Positions 62,462-64,000 of a DNA stretch of 64,000 nucleotides are shown here, one piece after another; within the stretch, counting starts at the first letter, position 1; every line of letters starts with the position of its first letter. This stretch comes from Lachnospiraceae bacterium (GTDB lineage: Bacteria; Bacillota; Clostridia; Lachnospirales; Lachnospiraceae): the NCBI GenBank assembly GCA_017396555.1, contig JAFQLS010000025.1, positions 62,001 to 126,000 of the forward strand, read 5' to 3'. The translations under genes were made by a program, and so were the position numbers. Under the pieces are notes generated by a model, which was not told the origin of the DNA, did not search any database, and saw nothing but the letters and a program-made list of their open reading frames with translations.

Positions 62462-64000
62462 TTATAACAATCCTATTCTTTTAAACACCTTAATAATAAG
62501 ATAACCTTTTGGCATCTCATATAATTGTTCTTCGTCTACAGCCTTTGTAAGAAGTAACATAACTGCATAAACAATTACTGCAACCAATATTGCAATAATA
62601 CAAGAAATACTATTTATTCCAAACAATAAATTACAACCTTTATAAACTAAAAATGTAATTATTCCCATAAATATTGCCGAGATTCCCGGCTTAACAAAGG
62701 TATTAATCCATTCCTGTTTATAATTAATATATTTTTTAATAGACATAGCATTTAATAGACAAATAGATAACGGGAATAATACATCCGATATTACAACTGC
62801 ATATATTCCAAGGTCTGTAGTTGCAAGTAAAACAGACAAAATAATAACATGTATAATAAGTCCTATACTTGAATTAATAATAGGTACTCTCATTCTGTCT
62901 ATACCCTGTAATACGGAATTTGTTATTGTAGAAATCGAATAAAATATTATTGATATTGCACCAATCCTCATCATATTTCCGGGAATATGAATATTTCCAG
63001 AAAATAATAATCCCATAATCGGTTCAGATAAAACAAACATACCTACCGAAGCCGGTATAGCTAAAAGCATGGTGAACTTAATAGAAGAATCAACCTTTAT
63101 TAATACATCTTCATTATCTCCTCTTGAATAAGAGGCTATAAGACTAGGAATAATAGCCGATGCTAAGGATGCAGCAATTGATACCGGAACATTAGTTAAT
63201 AATCTATATTTTCCACTAAACATACCATATAATGATGAATATGTTTCTTCTTCAATATGCTTTACGCTATGCATTATATTTCCAAATATTGTACTATCTA
63301 ACATTTCACTAATATTGTATATTGTTGTACTTAATATAACCGGAATAATAGTCAGAACAATAAGATTAGTTATATCCAAATGACTTAATGTTCTTCTGCT
63401 TCTGTCTCTTCTTAATTTTCTTCTGTATATTTTCTTATAAATCGAATAAGTAAAAGCAAGGAATAATAGTGAACATAGTGCACCAATCCCCGTTCCTAAT
63501 GTACCGCCGGCTGCTCCCCATGCCACAGCATTAAAATTCTCACCTTTTGAAGCATCAATTTTCGAACCAAAATCATACAAATACCAAGCTGCTACAACAC
63601 TAACAATAGCATTAGATATCTGTTCAAGAATATTAGAAACTGCTGTCGGTATCATAGAACCCATACCTTGAAAAAAACCTCTTAAAACTCCTACAACAGA
63701 CATTATTACAAGAGTTGGTGCAAGTATTCTAAGTGCAACAGCAGAATGGGTATATTTTGTAAAGCTTGCAAACACATCAGCTCCAAAATATGTAATACCT
63801 CCGGAAAGAAGTCCCATAATTAAAGAAAATATAGTTGAATCTCTAAATATTTTAGAAGCATTTTTATATTCACCTTTTGCAACTCTTGCTGATATAAGCT
63901 TAGAAACTGCTAAAGGCATACTATAAGATGATAATAGCAACAATATAGAATACACCTGAAATGCAGCAGAATAATATCCCATACCTACATCTCCGAGAGT
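62462..64000 (-). CDS. SpoVB/MurJ-like polysaccharide flippase (5' end outside window)
   Basis: MOP-superfamily membrane exporter with about 13-14 helices, related to stage V sporulation protein B and MurJ-like lipid-linked sugar flippases. The visible sequence begins in the family motif TLGDVGMGYYSAAFQVYSILLLLSSYSMPLAVSKLIS (start TLGDVGMGYY). The open frame runs off the right edge, so the true start is missing; the Met at 63982 is internal to the motif and not a start. GFFQGMGSMIPTAVSNILEQISN is another SpoVB-like segment. Exact substrate unknown; 513 residues are seen. Confidence 0.85.
   Translation of the reverse strand, partial: TLGDVGMGYYSAAFQVYSILLLLSSYSMPLAVSKLISARVAKGEYKNASKIFRDSTIFSLIMGLLSGGITYFGADVFASFTKYTHSAVALRILAPTLVIMSVVGVLRGFFQGMGSMIPTAVSNILEQISNAIVSVVAAWYLYDFGSKIDASKGENFNAVAWGAAGGTLGTGIGALCSLLFLAFTYSIYKKIYRRKLRRDRSRRTLSHLDITNLIVLTIIPVILSTTIYNISEMLDSTIFGNIMHSVKHIEEETYSSLYGMFSGKYRLLTNVPVSIAASLASAIIPSLIASYSRGDNEDVLIKVDSSIKFTMLLAIPASVGMFVLSEPIMGLLFSGNIHIPGNMMRIGAISIIFYSISTITNSVLQGIDRMRVPIINSSIGLIIHVIILSVLLATTDLGIYAVVISDVLFPLSICLLNAMSIKKYINYKQEWINTFVKPGISAIFMGIITFLVYKGCNLLFGINSISCIIAILVAVIVYAVMLLLTKAVDEEQLYEMPKGYLIIKVFKRIGLL

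Noticed and set aside
1-64000. CRISPR arrays, rRNA or tRNA genes
   Set aside because: I saw no regularly spaced repeats and no cloverleaf or rRNA-like sequence on either strand, although I could not run a dedicated search.

Overview
The window is an AT-rich, densely coding piece of a low-GC Gram-positive chromosome, most likely a Lachnospiraceae-type member of the Clostridia. That placement is an inference. It rests on the hisZ-hisG pair, the TIGR03960/TIGR03936/RNase E-G trio ahead of rplU-prp-rpmA-obg, an L27 with a Prp-cleaved N-terminal extension, a lexA/yneA-like divergon, a Min system beside RodA/PBP2/MreBCD, and a SepF/YlmH division cluster. I saw no rRNA, tRNA, CRISPR array, insertion sequence or prophage. 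No stretch longer than about 200 bases lacks a gene.

Left part, plus strand (1-23.8 kb). It opens with an M23 peptidase, a RelQ-type alarmone synthetase, an RsuA-type pseudouridine synthase, a YgiQ radical SAM protein, an SDR dehydrogenase, a small membrane protein, an RluA-type pseudouridine synthase and RecU. A near-perfect sigma-A promoter then drives a partial histidine operon: hisZ, hisG, hisD, hisB and a HisF-like-HisI-HisE fusion. hisA, hisF, hisH and hisC are absent here. A TPR protein, an ECF sigma factor with a membrane partner bearing Ig-like repeats, and the radical SAM/DUF2344/RNase G trio follow. Next is a ribosome-biogenesis block: L21 leader, rplU, prp, rpmA, obgE, yhbY, nadD, yqeK, rsfS.

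Middle (23.9-25.1 kb). lexA (minus) and a yneA-like LysM gene (plus) diverge from a region with several LexA-box-like palindromes. Bidirectional hairpin terminators flank the pair. To the right almost everything is on the minus strand, so the two halves are transcribed toward each other.

Right part, minus strand (25.1-64 kb). Read in transcription order from the right edge, the groups are: a SpoVB/MurJ-like flippase (cut by the window edge), a small membrane protein, two flavoproteins, proB, an unknown 396-residue protein, a DUF896 protein and 5-formyl-THF cyclo-ligase. Then come miaB, a SulP anion transporter, mutS, mutL, miaA, an aluminium-resistance/methionine-gamma-lyase family enzyme, radC, mreB-like, mreC, mreD, a PBP2 with a large insertion, minC, minD, minE, rodA and mgsA. 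A lone plus-strand DUF378 gene separates this from a division/envelope cluster (HlyD-like protein, yggS, sepF, ylmH, lspA, rluD). A cytidylate kinase-like gene follows, then a phospholipid set (flippase-like protein, pssA, psd), and finally ttcA-like, a XerS-like tyrosine recombinase, luxS and mtnN.

The most distinctive observations are the HisF-like domain fused to HisIE with its catalytic Asp replaced by Tyr, a PBP2 carrying about 240 extra residues, an uncharacterised HlyD-like protein heading the SepF/YlmH cluster, a two-copy 19-nt hairpin repeat at gene junctions, a dif-like palindrome between hisG and hisD, and a promoter nested inside the psd terminator. I did not find a clear new defence or mobile system.
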